Assembly: GCA_026985525.1 (NCBI GenBank)
Contig: JALSQI010000052.1
Coordinates: 1 to 33,066, forward strand
Direction: 5' to 3'
Length of the DNA: 33,066 bases
From: Archaeoglobaceae archaeon
GTDB taxonomy: Archaea; Halobacteriota; Archaeoglobi; Archaeoglobales; Archaeoglobaceae
This document shows, piece after piece, positions 6,695-14,587 of the stretch (position 1 is its first letter; each line of letters starts with the position of its first letter). Both the position numbers and the translations under genes were made by a program. The notes beneath the pieces are model-generated. The model was not told where the DNA came from. It saw only the letters and a list, made by a program, of their open reading frames with translations, and searched no databases.

Positions 6695-8110
6695 ATGGAC
6701 GTAATAATAGGACTTGAAGTTCACGTTCAGTTGAACAAGTTAAAAACAAAGATGTTTTGTCCGTGCAGCATAAACTACCATGGAGATGAGCCAAACACTC
6801 ACGTTTGTCCTGTTTGTCTTGGAATGCCGGGAGCTATGCCAGTTTTAAACAAAGAAGCGGTAAAAGCAGGAATAAAAGTAGCTTTAGCTTTAAACGCTGA
6901 CGTTCAACCTTTTATGGTTTTCGATAGAAAGAATTACTTCTACCCAGACTTACCAAAAGGATTTCAGATAAGCCAATACGACCATCCATTGGCGTGGGGT
7001 GGTTACGTAACAATAGAAACGGAGGAAGGAGAGAAAAAGATTACCCTAAGGAGAATACACATGGAAGAGGATCCGGGAAAATTGACTTACAAAGGTTCGA
7101 TTACGACTGCAAGTTATTCTTTGATTGATTACAACCGTTCTGGAGTACCACTATTAGAAATAGTTACAGAACCAGTAATGAAATCTCCAAAAGAAGCGAG
7201 GCTATTTTTGAACAAGTTGAGAATAATACTTGAGTACTTAGACGTTTTCGACGGGAACTTAGAGGGAGCTATGAGAGTTGACGCCAACGTATCTGTCGAA
7301 GGAGGAGGGAGGGTTGAGATAAAGAACATCTCTTCCTTCAAAGGAGTTGAAAAAGCTCTCACTTACGAAATAACACGACAGAAAAACCTGATAAGAATGG
7401 GTAGAACTGTTAAAAGGGAAACGAGACATTTTGACGAAGCTAACAACATAACGGTATCTCTGAGAAGTAAGGAAGAGGAGCAGGACTACAGATACTTTCC
7501 GGAGCCGGACTTAGTTCCCGTTTACGCTGAAGAGCTTATAGAAGAAGTAAAGCAAACTTTGCCAGAAATGCCTGAGGAGAAAAGAGAGAGGTTCAGAAAA
7601 CAGTATGGTTTGAGCGATGCTTTTGCTAAAGTGCTTGTAATGGATATAAAAATGGCAAATTATTTCGAAGACGTGGCAAAAACAGTAAATCCAAAGTTAG
7701 CTGCGAGCTGGATAGTTGACGTCTTGAGGGGAGAGTTAAACTATAGAAGTAAAGACTTTACGTTCGCTTACGAGAAGTTAAAGCCTGAGGAGATGTCAAA
7801 ACTCCTGAAGTACTTTGAAAACGGGGAGATAACGGAAAAAGGCGTTGTCGAAGTTATAAGAACGAAACTTGACATAGGAGGCAGAGTAGAGGAAATAATT
7901 AAAGAGAAAGGTCTTTTCGCTATACCCACGAAAGAAATAGAAAAGTTATGTAGAGAAGTCGTAGAAAAGAATAGAAAAGCTGTAGAAGATTACTATGCTG
8001 GAAAGAAGCAGGCTTTGAATTACTTGGTTGGCCAAGTTATGAAAGCTACGAGGGGTAGAGCCGATCCGGGAGAGACTGCAAAAATAATAAAATCAATTCT
8101 TGACAAATAA
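6695..8110 (+). CDS. gatB: Aspartyl/glutamyl-tRNA amidotransferase subunit B
   Basis: 471 residues. GatB is the tRNA-binding and kinase subunit of GatCAB, which turns Asp-tRNA(Asn) (or Glu-tRNA(Gln)) into the amidated form. The N-terminal signature [19 protein letters not shown] and CPVCLGMPG supply the zinc Cys set (two in CPC, two in CPVC). [43 protein letters not shown] and [10 protein letters not shown] follow in order, and the C-terminal YqeY-like tail ends around [13 protein letters not shown]. Full length for GatB and too short for archaeal GatE (about 620, with an AspRS-like insertion). In Archaea GatCAB normally serves Asn-tRNA because GatDE makes Gln-tRNA. gatA and gatC are not adjacent. 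It converges on the next gene with 3 bases between stops. Confidence 0.96.
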   Translation: MDVIIGLEVHVQLNKLKTKMFCPCSINYHGDEPNTHVCPVCLGMPGAMPVLNKEAVKAGIKVALALNADVQPFMVFDRKNYFYPDLPKGFQISQYDHPLAWGGYVTIETEEGEKKITLRRIHMEEDPGKLTYKGSITTASYSLIDYNRSGVPLLEIVTEPVMKSPKEARLFLNKLRIILEYLDVFDGNLEGAMRVDANVSVEGGGRVEIKNISSFKGVEKALTYEITRQKNLIRMGRTVKRETRHFDEANNITVSLRSKEEEQDYRYFPEPDLVPVYAEELIEEVKQTLPEMPEEKRERFRKQYGLSDAFAKVLVMDIKMANYFEDVAKTVNPKLAASWIVDVLRGELNYRSKDFTFAYEKLKPEEMSKLLKYFENGEITEKGVVEVIRTKLDIGGRVEEIIKEKGLFAIPTKEIEKLCREVVEKNRKAVEDYYAGKKQALNYLVGQVMKATRGRADPGETAKIIKSILDK

Positions 8111-8113
8111 TTT

Positions 8114-8749
8114 TTAAATTTCATATAAATCACTTTCGTCCATTCTGTAAAGCGGTACGTGTTCTAAGGTTGGAACTACGCTGTGCTCGACGTAAACGTT
8201 GTAGATGTTCCCAAGTATCTCCAATTTTTCTATCCTTATAACCACGTCAAACAAGTTCGCAATTAAGTCGAGGTGTTTCGTACCAGTTATAACGAAGAAT
8301 GTTGTCTTGTCAAACCTGCTCAGCAATTCGTCCATCGCCCTAACGACTTCGTTTGTTTTAAAGCTCAATATTCCAACGTTAAGTCCGAAGATAAACGTAG
8401 TTTTTCCAAGCTCTCTTATTACTCTTCCAGCTTCAACAGCCATATCTACGAGGTTTCCTCTGTCTTCAATAAAGGCGACTAATTTTCCAAAGTCTATTCT
8501 GTTGTTTTTTCCAATTTTAACGACTGAAACGCTGTCGATCAAAGCTTTAACGCATGGATTTGATTTAAGATACCTGAGTATCTTTCCGAGTTTATTCGAG
8601 ACTGTTTCGCTGTAAACGACGAAAGTAACTTCCTCTTCACACATGGCAGATATCAAGTAATTGACGAATAGTATTGATCCGTAGGCATCATCAGCCATTA
8701 TTGCAGTGTTGCAATCCTTCAAAACTTCAACCAATTCCTCCAACATCAT
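8114..8749 (-). CDS. Unknown protein, second copy of a tandem paralogous pair
   Basis: 211 residues, clearly homologous to the gene just upstream: shared NTAIxADDxY start, FxVYSE, VVKIGK...FGKLVAxxExxGxLVD, an FDxVIRI strand, and a VYVEHSxV...PLYRxD end. The alternating hydrophobic strands and helices look like a RecA/KaiC-type fold, but the place where a Walker A loop would be (after the first strand) reads ADDAYGS with no GxxxxGKT, and no clear Walker B or catalytic Glu is seen. I think it is an inactivated RecA-like or DUF257-like domain; the family name is a guess. It begins 6 bases after its paralogue ends, so the pair is an operon. Confidence 0.6.
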   Translation of the reverse strand: MMLEELVEVLKDCNTAIMADDAYGSILFVNYLISAMCEEEVTFVVYSETVSNKLGKILRYLKSNPCVKALIDSVSVVKIGKNNRIDFGKLVAFIEDRGNLVDMAVEAGRVIRELGKTTFIFGLNVGILSFKTNEVVRAMDELLSRFDKTTFFVITGTKHLDLIANLFDVVIRIEKLEILGNIYNVYVEHSVVPTLEHVPLYRMDESDLYEI

Positions 8750-8755
8750 AACTCA

Positions 8756-9415
8756 TCACACTATGCTTATAACCCTCCCTCCATCTATTCTGTAGAGAGG
8801 TATTGGCGGTAATTCCTTGATTATGCTGTGTTCGACGTAAACGTCGTAAACTCTGCTGTAAGCCATTATGTCGTATCCCTTAGACTTCTTTATCCTTATA
8901 ACTATGTCAAAAAGGGCTGTAACTATTGGTACGCACTCCTTACTAAGCCTCGTAAGAACGAATAACTTAGTAGCGTTTGGTAGTTGAGCCAATAGCTCTT
9001 CCATTGCCTGAATTACTTCTGGTGGCGAGTACAGGTAAGAAATCAAGTCGAATCCAAGAAATATGGCGAACTTGTTTTCTAACTTCCTTAGTATGGAACC
9101 TAACTCCTTGCTTATGTCCACCAAATCTCCGTTTTCCTCTACGTACGCAACAAGCTTTCCAAAACCTAATTTACTCGTCTTTCCAATTTTAATAACTGGT
9201 ACGCTCTCTGCAACACTTTTAAGTTCTTCGCATTCAATTTTTTTATTTATAATTTTCTCTACTTTTCTGCACTTTATCTCTGAATAGATAACTAAAACTA
9301 CATTTTTCAACAAATCAGTATTTGCAAAGTTGCAAACAAAAGTGCTCGCACTGTACTCATCGTCAGCAACAATAGCGGTATTATTTCCCTCCAGCACTCC
9401 AACTAAGTCTCTCAT
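8756..9415 (-). CDS. Unknown protein, first copy of a tandem paralogous pair
   Basis: 219 residues, paralogue of the downstream gene along its whole length, with perhaps one third identity by eye. Same architecture: NTAIVADDEYSAS in place of a P-loop, VVLVIYSE, VPVIKIGKTSKLGFGKLVAY, DLVDISKELG, IFLGFD, FVLTRLS, FDIVIRIKKS and VYDVYVEHSI...PIPLYRIDGG. It differs by a KGYDIMAYS insertion before the last strand. No catalytic motif is visible. A probable A-box (AGTATTAATC on the - strand, about 9442-9451) at leaderless distance makes it the first gene of the pair. The two proteins could form a heterodimer; that is inference. Confidence 0.6.
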   Translation of the reverse strand: MRDLVGVLEGNNTAIVADDEYSASTFVCNFANTDLLKNVVLVIYSEIKCRKVEKIINKKIECEELKSVAESVPVIKIGKTSKLGFGKLVAYVEENGDLVDISKELGSILRKLENKFAIFLGFDLISYLYSPPEVIQAMEELLAQLPNATKLFVLTRLSKECVPIVTALFDIVIRIKKSKGYDIMAYSRVYDVYVEHSIIKELPPIPLYRIDGGRVISIV

Positions 9416-9439
9416 GAGAATTAAGATGATTACAATGAG

Positions 9440-9452
9440 ATTAATACTTTTC
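9440..9452 (-). promoter_or_regulatory. A-box upstream of the tandem paralogue pair
   Basis: AAGTATTAATCTC on the - strand is centred about 28-30 bases upstream of ATG 9415. Just upstream are two near-identical 8-mers (TTAAACGG, TTGAACGA), possibly part of the BRE or a regulator site. The motif GTATTAAT recurs in the promoter of the HydF-like gene. Confidence 0.35.
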
Positions 9453-9487
9453 GTTCAACCGTTTAACTAAAACGAACTTGACGTAAA

Positions 9488-10174
9488 CTAAACTTTAAAC
9501 TCTCCTTCGCCACACCTGACAGTGTTATAGCCGTACTTTAAAGCGAGAGCTCTTAACTCCTTAACTGATGGAGGTTGAATTTTTTTAAGATTGCTGTCCA
9601 AAACTTTTTCATTTCTGAATTGCTGAAGTACTAACTTGGTTTTTACGTTTAAATCGTTTAAAACTTCTCTTATTCTCTTAAGCTCTTCCTCCCAAACAAT
9701 TCCGGGAATAGCGGTAGTTCTAATTTCCCATTCGACTTCAGAGTTAGAGAGAACTTCAATTGACTTCTCAACTCTATCCCACGAATCTCCCCTACCAGTT
9801 AGTTCAGAATACTTTTCAGGAGAAGTCTTTAAGTCTATTGCTACGTAATCTATAAAGTTCAGAGCTTTTTTCAATCTTTCGGGATAATATCCGTTCGTAT
9901 CGACTTTTACTGCTTTGACTTCTTTCAATTTTTCAAGTAATTTTAAAACATCTTGGTGGAAAGGTTCACCTCCAGTAACGCAAACTCCGTCAACTAAGTA
10001 ATTCTTCTCAACAGCTTTAACGATTTCTTCGACGCTAACTTCTTTCCAGTTAAACAAGAGCTCGTAGTTGTGGCAGTAAGGACACCTGAAAGGACAGGTA
10101 GAAAGAAAAACGACAGAGCAAAGCTTTCCGGGAAAGTCTATGGTGGATATGTCCAATATCCCCCCTATCCTCAT
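9488..10174 (-). CDS. nrdG: Radical SAM activase, anaerobic ribonucleotide reductase (NrdG) type
   Basis: 228 residues. The N-terminal GGILDISTIDFPGKL is typical of the small COG1180 activases, followed by the radical-SAM cluster motif C27-x3-C31-x2-C34 (CPFRCPYC). The SAM-binding VTGGEPF is near 70-76, and DTNGYYPERL and VAIDLKTSPEKY follow as in NrdG/PflA enzymes. Such enzymes install a glycyl radical on a partner, most often NrdD, the class III ribonucleotide reductase. No glycyl-radical enzyme is in the window, so the partner is inferred. It overlaps the upstream redoxin gene by 4 bases (ATGA). It is not HydE or HydG: it lacks their C-terminal regions and is too short. Confidence 0.85.
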   Translation of the reverse strand: MRIGGILDISTIDFPGKLCSVVFLSTCPFRCPYCHNYELLFNWKEVSVEEIVKAVEKNYLVDGVCVTGGEPFHQDVLKLLEKLKEVKAVKVDTNGYYPERLKKALNFIDYVAIDLKTSPEKYSELTGRGDSWDRVEKSIEVLSNSEVEWEIRTTAIPGIVWEEELKRIREVLNDLNVKTKLVLQQFRNEKVLDSNLKKIQPPSVKELRALALKYGYNTVRCGEGEFKV

Positions 10175-10428
10175 TTTAACTCCCTCAAAGCGGCTATCAG
10201 CTCTTTTCTATCCGGTACTTCGCTTCTAAACAAAACTTCACACCCACTATCAGTTTCAACGACTATTGAAGGGGTAGATGCCACTCCACTCTGCAAAGCC
10301 CTTATCATATCACTTTCCACGTCAACTACTTCGAGATCTATTCCCAACTCTTTGGATACTTCTTCACACACTTTTTTTGCAAGAGGGCAGTTTGGACAAT
10401 CTTTCTTTGTAAAGACGATTAACTTCAT
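10171..10428 (-). CDS. Small thioredoxin/glutaredoxin-like protein with CPNC site
   Basis: 85 residues with the fold of NrdH/glutaredoxin-like mini-thioredoxins: strand MKLIVFTKKD, redox site C11-P-N-C14, helix, strand IDLEVVDVE, and cis-Pro in VASTPSIVVE. It is intact and lacks a signal peptide. The 4-base overlap with the nrdG-type gene implies coupled translation, and a role as electron donor to the class III ribonucleotide reductase, or reductant for its activase, is a reasonable inference; class III enzymes that take electrons from redoxins are known. The ATG at 10428 is the only sensible start. Confidence 0.85.
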   Translation of the reverse strand: MKLIVFTKKDCPNCPLAKKVCEEVSKELGIDLEVVDVESDMIRALQSGVASTPSIVVETDSGCEVLFRSEVPDRKELIAALRELK

Positions 10429-10479
10429 GTACGCAAGTTTGGGGAGGGAAATTAAAGATGTATAGATGAAGCTGAGGAA

Positions 10480-10776
10480 TTACAGGAAAAGCTTCTCCTG
10501 AACGGACTTCACTTTGTACTCCATGTTAGTTGCCTTTTTTCTCCAGTCAACTTTTACCGTGAAGTAAATTCTTGGAACTCCTGTTTTTTCCAGCCTTTCT
10601 TTTATTTCATCCAGAATTTCTCCCAACTCTAAGAAAGAGTTTACTTCAACAACCGTTCCCATTGGATTTAGCTCGTGCTTAACGTTTTTCTCCTTAATGA
10701 CCTTAATTGCTTCGCTGATGTATTTGCTAAGAGATTCGCCAACTCCTATCGGAACTACGGATATTTCCACTATCAT
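10480..10776 (-). CDS. MTH1187/YkoF-like small protein (UPF0045, thiamine-binding-like)
   Basis: 98 residues counted from ATG 10776. A longer open frame reaching 10989 is rejected because it runs antisense through the well-conserved MBL gene. The sequence MIVEISVVPIGVGESLSKYI, HELNPMGTVVEV, and the end RIYFTVKVDWRKK match the MTH1187 family: ferredoxin-like fold, tetrameric, related to the thiamine-binding YkoF domain. The ligand in Archaea is not settled. The gene has a TATA-like element about 22-26 bases upstream in the 43-base divergent spacer it shares with the MBL-fold gene. Confidence 0.85.
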   Translation of the reverse strand: MIVEISVVPIGVGESLSKYISEAIKVIKEKNVKHELNPMGTVVEVNSFLELGEILDEIKERLEKTGVPRIYFTVKVDWRKKATNMEYKVKSVQEKLFL

Positions 10777-10819
10777 AAATGAACAGTAAACGTTATAGTT
10801 ATTACGAATTACGGATTTC
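10777..10819. promoter_or_regulatory. Bidirectional promoter between the MTH1187-like and MBL-fold genes
   Basis: The 43-base spacer has a single AT-rich core, CGTTATAGTTATTACG (10791-10806). It puts a TATA-like box about 25 bases upstream of ATG 10820 on + and one about 22-26 bases upstream of ATG 10776 on -. Neither gene shows an SD site, so both look leaderless. Confidence 0.45.
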
Positions 10820-11605
10820 ATGCATGTTGTAAAAATTCTTTCAGACAACACAGTTGCAAACCTGAGACCGAAGGGTTTACTCGCTGAATGGGGTTTTTCT
10901 GCTCTAATAGACGATGTGCTTTTTGATACTGGACAGAAAGTTGTTTTGGAGAATATGAGGTTGTTGGGCGTAGAAGACTTCTCTTGCATAGTGCTTAGCC
11001 ACGGACATTACGATCACACGGGCTCGCTATTGCCGGTACTGGAAGTTTACGGGAAGAAAAAAGTTTTCGCACATCCAGATTCTTGGCTAACGAGAGTTTA
11101 CAAGAACACACCCATAGGAATTCCGTGGAGTAGAGATGTAATAGACGAGGTTGGAGAAGTAATTGAGCATAAAGACCCAGTAAAAGTCTCAAAAGATATT
11201 ATAGCTCTTGGAGAGATACCAAGAAAGGAAAAAGATATGAGAATAGGTAAAATACTAAAAAACGGAGTGTGGCAGGAAGATTTAATACTCGACGATCAAT
11301 CCTTAGCCGTTAAAACGAAAAACGGAATTCTTTTGGTTCTTGGATGCTGTCACTCTGGCTTAAGAAATACGGTAAGCTATACAGAAGAAGTTTGTAGCGA
11401 TGAAGTGAAATACATAGTAGGTGGAACTCACCTCGTCTCCGCCAATAGTAGAGAATTGCTTGAAATAGCTGAGTGGTTAAAAGAAAAAGTAGAACTCATA
11501 GCTCCGTGCCACTGCACGGGATTTAAAGCTCAAGCAGTACTTTCAGAAAAACTCAAGGATAAGTTCGTTTTTACAGGAGTAGGGAGCGTCTTAAGCTTTG
11601 ATTAG
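10820..11605 (+). CDS. MBL-fold metallohydrolase, COG1237 (dihydropterin/RFAP-synthase-like family)
   Basis: 261 residues of metallo-beta-lactamase fold. The metal motif HGHYDH is at 61-66 (His61, His63, Asp65, His66), with FDTG at 35-38 before it. The family-specific LDDQSLAVKTKNGILLVLGCCHSG (about 155-178), the GGTH near 197-200 and APCHCTG near the C-terminus complete the metal site. These proteins are often annotated as 7,8-dihydropterin-6-methyl-4-(ribofuranosyl)aminobenzene-5'-phosphate synthase, a name resting on thin evidence; a general metal-dependent hydrolase is safer. Length and all metal ligands are normal. Followed after 62 bases by ppsA on the same strand, which has its own promoter. 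Confidence 0.85.
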   Translation: MHVVKILSDNTVANLRPKGLLAEWGFSALIDDVLFDTGQKVVLENMRLLGVEDFSCIVLSHGHYDHTGSLLPVLEVYGKKKVFAHPDSWLTRVYKNTPIGIPWSRDVIDEVGEVIEHKDPVKVSKDIIALGEIPRKEKDMRIGKILKNGVWQEDLILDDQSLAVKTKNGILLVLGCCHSGLRNTVSYTEEVCSDEVKYIVGGTHLVSANSRELLEIAEWLKEKVELIAPCHCTGFKAQAVLSEKLKDKFVFTGVGSVLSFD

Positions 11606-11610
11606 CCTAA

Positions 11611-11663
11611 TTCAAAAATATTCAAAAATCTTTTTAAGAACTCAGCAGAATTAATAACGGTGA
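11611..11663 (+). promoter_or_regulatory. ppsA promoter with paired direct repeats, A-box and SD site
   Basis: TTCAAAAAT occurs at 11611-11619 and again at 11621-11629, ten bases apart (one helical turn). The A-box-like CTTTTTAAG (11630-11638) follows immediately, and GGTGAT (11658-11663) is the SD site before ATG 11668. The duplicated element sits in the BRE/upstream position and could be a regulator site. Confidence 0.4.
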
Positions 11664-11667
11664 TTTT

Positions 11668-13923
11668 ATGGGAGTAGTATGGCTTAGTGAAGTGGGTAAA
11701 GAGGATGTACCTCTTGTAGGTGGAAAGGGTGCCAACTTGGGGGAACTTTACAGAAATGAAATTCCCGTGCCAAATGGTTTTATTGTGGATGGAAAGACTT
11801 TTATTGATTTTATAGAGAGAACTGGAATAAAAGACAAAATAATTTCTATTCTTGAGGGGCTTGACGTAGAGGATACAGACGAATTAATGAAAGCCTCTCA
11901 AAAAGTCAGAGAACTCATCGAATCTACGCCAATACCAGAAGATATAGCAGAAGAGATAAAGAAAGCGTACAGACAGCTTTGCGAGGAGGAAGGAGAAGAA
12001 GTCTATGTAGCGGTTAGGAGTTCAGCAACGGCAGAGGATTTGCCAGATGCAAGCTTTGCCGGACAGCAAGAAACTTACCTAAACGTAAAAGGAGAAGACA
12101 GCGTAGTAGAGCACGTAAGGAAGTGCTGGAGCTCTCTTTACACGCCAAGAGCTATTTACTACAGAGTGAGGCAGGGATTTAGGCATGAAGACGTTAGCAT
12201 AGCGGTAGTAGTGCAAAAAATGGTTAACAGTGAAAAATCTGGAGTTATGTTTTCCTCTCACCCAGTAACTGGAGACAAAGTCGTGATAATAGAGGCCGTA
12301 TGGGGGCTTGGGGAAGCAATAGTAAGCGGAATGGTCTCTCCAGATCACTACGAGTTTGACAGAATAAAGAGAAAGATAACTGTCGTAAAGGTTTCTAAGA
12401 AAGACAAAGCTATAATTAGAGAAGGAGATGAAACAAAAGTTATAGACTTGCCTCCAGAAAAAGCAAATGCGAGAGTTTTGAGTGACGAAGAGATACTAAA
12501 ATTGGTGGAACTTGCTGAAATTATAGAAGAGCATTACGGCACTCCGCAAGACATAGAGTGGGCAGTCGAGAAAGGAAAGATGTACATCGTTCAGTCGAGG
12601 CCAATAACGACGATAAAAGGCAAGAAAGAAGAGGAGAAAGAAGAAGTAGGAGAAGCTGAAGTACTCGTCAAAGGTTTAGGTGCTTCTCCCGGAATTGGCG
12701 TTGGAAAAGTGAAAATAATACTGAGCGAAAAAGAAATAGGCAGAGTTGAGGAAGGAGATGTGCTTGTAACAACGATGACTACGCCAGACATGGTTCCAGC
12801 TATGAGGAGAGCATCAGCCATAGTAACTGACGAAGGAGGGATGACTTGCCACGCAGCTATAGTTTCGAGAGAACTCGGCGTGCCAGCAGTAGTAGGAACT
12901 GGTAACGCCACAAAGGTATTGAAAGATGGAATGCTCGTAACTGTCGATGGAGATAAAGGTGTCGTTTACAAGGGAGCTGTGAAGAAGAAGGAGAAGGAGG
13001 AGGCAAAAGTAGTCGTTTCCACCGCACCCATAATAACCGCAACTGAAGTTAAAGTGAACATTTCAATACCAGACGCAGCAGAAAAAGCTGCTGCAACGGG
13101 TGCTGACGGCGTAGGGCTTTTCAGAATAGAACACATGGTACTTGGATTGAAGAAACACCCGATGAAGTACATAAGAGATGGAGAGATAGACAAATACGTA
13201 GAAGAGCTTTACAACGGAATGCTCAAAGTAGTAAAGGCGTTCTATCCAAAAGTCGTTTGGATAAGAACTCTTGACGCACCAACAGACGAATTCAGAACTA
13301 TGGAAGGAGGGGAGGACGAGCCAGTAGAGGCAAATCCAATGTTAGGGTTCAGAGGAATAAGAAGAGATTTGAAGGAGAAAGAACACTTCAGAGCGGAGAT
13401 GAAAGCGATAAAGAAGTTGATAGACGAGGGTTACACCAACATTGGAATAATGCTACCCCTAATAACGAGGCCCGAAGAAGTTAGAGAAGCTAAGAAAATA
13501 GCTATTGAAGAAGGAATTCCACTGGACAAAATAGAATTCGGAATAATGGTGGAAACGCCCGCAGCAGCTCTGATAATTGAAGACATAATAAAAGAAGGGA
13601 TAGACTTTATCAGCTTTGGAACTAACGATTTAACTCAGTACACTATAGCCGTTGATAGGAATAACGAGCACGTAGCTTACCTGTACGACGAAACACATCC
13701 AGCAGTTATGAAACTCATAGAGAGAGTTATAAAGATATGCAAGGAGAACGGAGTTAAAACTTCGATATGCGGTCAGGCTGGCAGTTATCCGCACGTAGTA
13801 CAAAAGCTCGTGGAAATGGGAATAGACAGCGTTTCTGCTAACATAGACGCTGTTCAAAGAATTAGAGAAACTGTAGCGAGAGCTGAGAAGAAGTTAATTT
13901 TGGAAAAACTTAGAAAACTTTAA
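11668..13923 (+). CDS. ppsA: Phosphoenolpyruvate synthase (pyruvate, water dikinase)
   Basis: 751 residues, full length. Converts pyruvate, ATP and water to PEP, AMP and phosphate, the entry to gluconeogenesis in autotrophic and peptide- or lactate-using archaea. Domains in order: ATP-grasp (about 5-325; VGGKGANLGEL, AVRSSATAEDLPDASFAGQQET), phosphohistidine domain (about 330-440) with catalytic His395 in GGMTCHAAIVSREL, and a C-terminal PEP-binding TIM barrel (about 460-750) with GLFRIEHM, MVETPAAAL, SFGTNDLTQ and catalytic Cys701 in CGQAGS. The domain linker has a Lys/Glu-rich run near 315-325 and another near 440. Start ATG 11668 is set by GGTGAT upstream. Convergent with radB, 6 bases between stops. 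Confidence 0.97.
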   Translation: MGVVWLSEVGKEDVPLVGGKGANLGELYRNEIPVPNGFIVDGKTFIDFIERTGIKDKIISILEGLDVEDTDELMKASQKVRELIESTPIPEDIAEEIKKAYRQLCEEEGEEVYVAVRSSATAEDLPDASFAGQQETYLNVKGEDSVVEHVRKCWSSLYTPRAIYYRVRQGFRHEDVSIAVVVQKMVNSEKSGVMFSSHPVTGDKVVIIEAVWGLGEAIVSGMVSPDHYEFDRIKRKITVVKVSKKDKAIIREGDETKVIDLPPEKANARVLSDEEILKLVELAEIIEEHYGTPQDIEWAVEKGKMYIVQSRPITTIKGKKEEEKEEVGEAEVLVKGLGASPGIGVGKVKIILSEKEIGRVEEGDVLVTTMTTPDMVPAMRRASAIVTDEGGMTCHAAIVSRELGVPAVVGTGNATKVLKDGMLVTVDGDKGVVYKGAVKKKEKEEAKVVVSTAPIITATEVKVNISIPDAAEKAAATGADGVGLFRIEHMVLGLKKHPMKYIRDGEIDKYVEELYNGMLKVVKAFYPKVVWIRTLDAPTDEFRTMEGGEDEPVEANPMLGFRGIRRDLKEKEHFRAEMKAIKKLIDEGYTNIGIMLPLITRPEEVREAKKIAIEEGIPLDKIEFGIMVETPAAALIIEDIIKEGIDFISFGTNDLTQYTIAVDRNNEHVAYLYDETHPAVMKLIERVIKICKENGVKTSICGQAGSYPHVVQKLVEMGIDSVSANIDAVQRIRETVARAEKKLILEKLRKL

Positions 13924-13929
13924 TTTTTT

Positions 13930-14583
13930 TTAAGGTTCTATTCCTTTACCCGTAATTTTGTAATAGCACTCTTCTCCTTCAGCTTTCCACCTGTGCTTAA
14001 CGAGCTTTGCTTTCCTAAGTTCTCCTTCCTTAGACAATTCTAATATTACTTTTGAAAGGTGGTCGATGCTTGGCCCACCTAAGGGTTTATCCACTCCAGA
14101 GCTAACGTCAGTAAACATCTGATTTGTTATAACGACTGCCAAGTCGAGTTTTCTCGCAAGACCTAAGAGAAAAGTGAGTTGTTTAATTAGCTCTCTTTTA
14201 AGTTTTACAGCCTTGTTCTCTTCAAGCTCGCTTCTGTATAGAGCGGTGAAAGAGTCAATTACGACAAGTCTAACTTCTTTTTCTCTGCAAAATTTGGAAA
14301 GCTTTTTTATCGCCGAACTCTGTTGTCTGAAGTCGAAGACTTCGTGAATGTAAACGTTTTTCAGTAAATCTTTTTTCTCAAAAATCTGAGCTACTCTTTC
14401 GCCAGAAAGGCCTTCTGTATCGATGTAAGCTGAACAAGCGAATTCAGCAACTGTTTTACAAAGCATCAAGCAGAGTGTTGTTTTTCCCGTACCGCTTTCC
14501 CCATATATCTGAGTTACAGTTCCGGTTTCCACCCCTCCTCCAAGCAGGGAGTCTATGCACTTACTTCCAGTCGGTATTAACAT
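13930..14583 (-). CDS. radB: RadB, archaeal RecA-family recombination mediator
   Basis: 217 residues, the normal RadB length, lacking the N-terminal helix-hairpin-helix domain of RadA. The start IPTGSKCIDSLLGGGVETGTVTQ is the family hallmark. Walker A is GESGTGKT (28-35), Walker B LVVIDSFTAL (about 107-116), and ITNQMFTD and PLGGPSIDHLSK resemble the L2 region. RadB is a euryarchaeal RadA paralogue with weak ATPase activity that assists homologous recombination. It lies 4 bases downstream of the LarC-like gene and is therefore probably in its operon; no functional link is obvious. Confidence 0.95.
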   Translation of the reverse strand: MLIPTGSKCIDSLLGGGVETGTVTQIYGESGTGKTTLCLMLCKTVAEFACSAYIDTEGLSGERVAQIFEKKDLLKNVYIHEVFDFRQQSSAIKKLSKFCREKEVRLVVIDSFTALYRSELEENKAVKLKRELIKQLTFLLGLARKLDLAVVITNQMFTDVSSGVDKPLGGPSIDHLSKVILELSKEGELRKAKLVKHRWKAEGEECYYKITGKGIEP

Positions 14584-14587
14584 GAGT

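Noticed and set aside
9488-10174. The radical SAM protein as HydE or HydG, completing a hydrogenase maturation set
   Set aside because: It is too short, has CxxxCxxC with NrdG/PflA-type flanks, lacks the HydG C-terminal cluster motif, and sits about 14 kb away beside a redoxin.
10429-10479. A C/D box guide RNA (GATGA and CTGA motifs close together)
   Set aside because: The motifs are too close, the second C'/D' pair is missing, and the length does not fit an archaeal C/D RNA.
10777-10989. An N-terminal extension of 71 residues on the MTH1187-like protein
   Set aside because: It would be antisense to the conserved MBL-fold gene, and the family starts at Met 10776.
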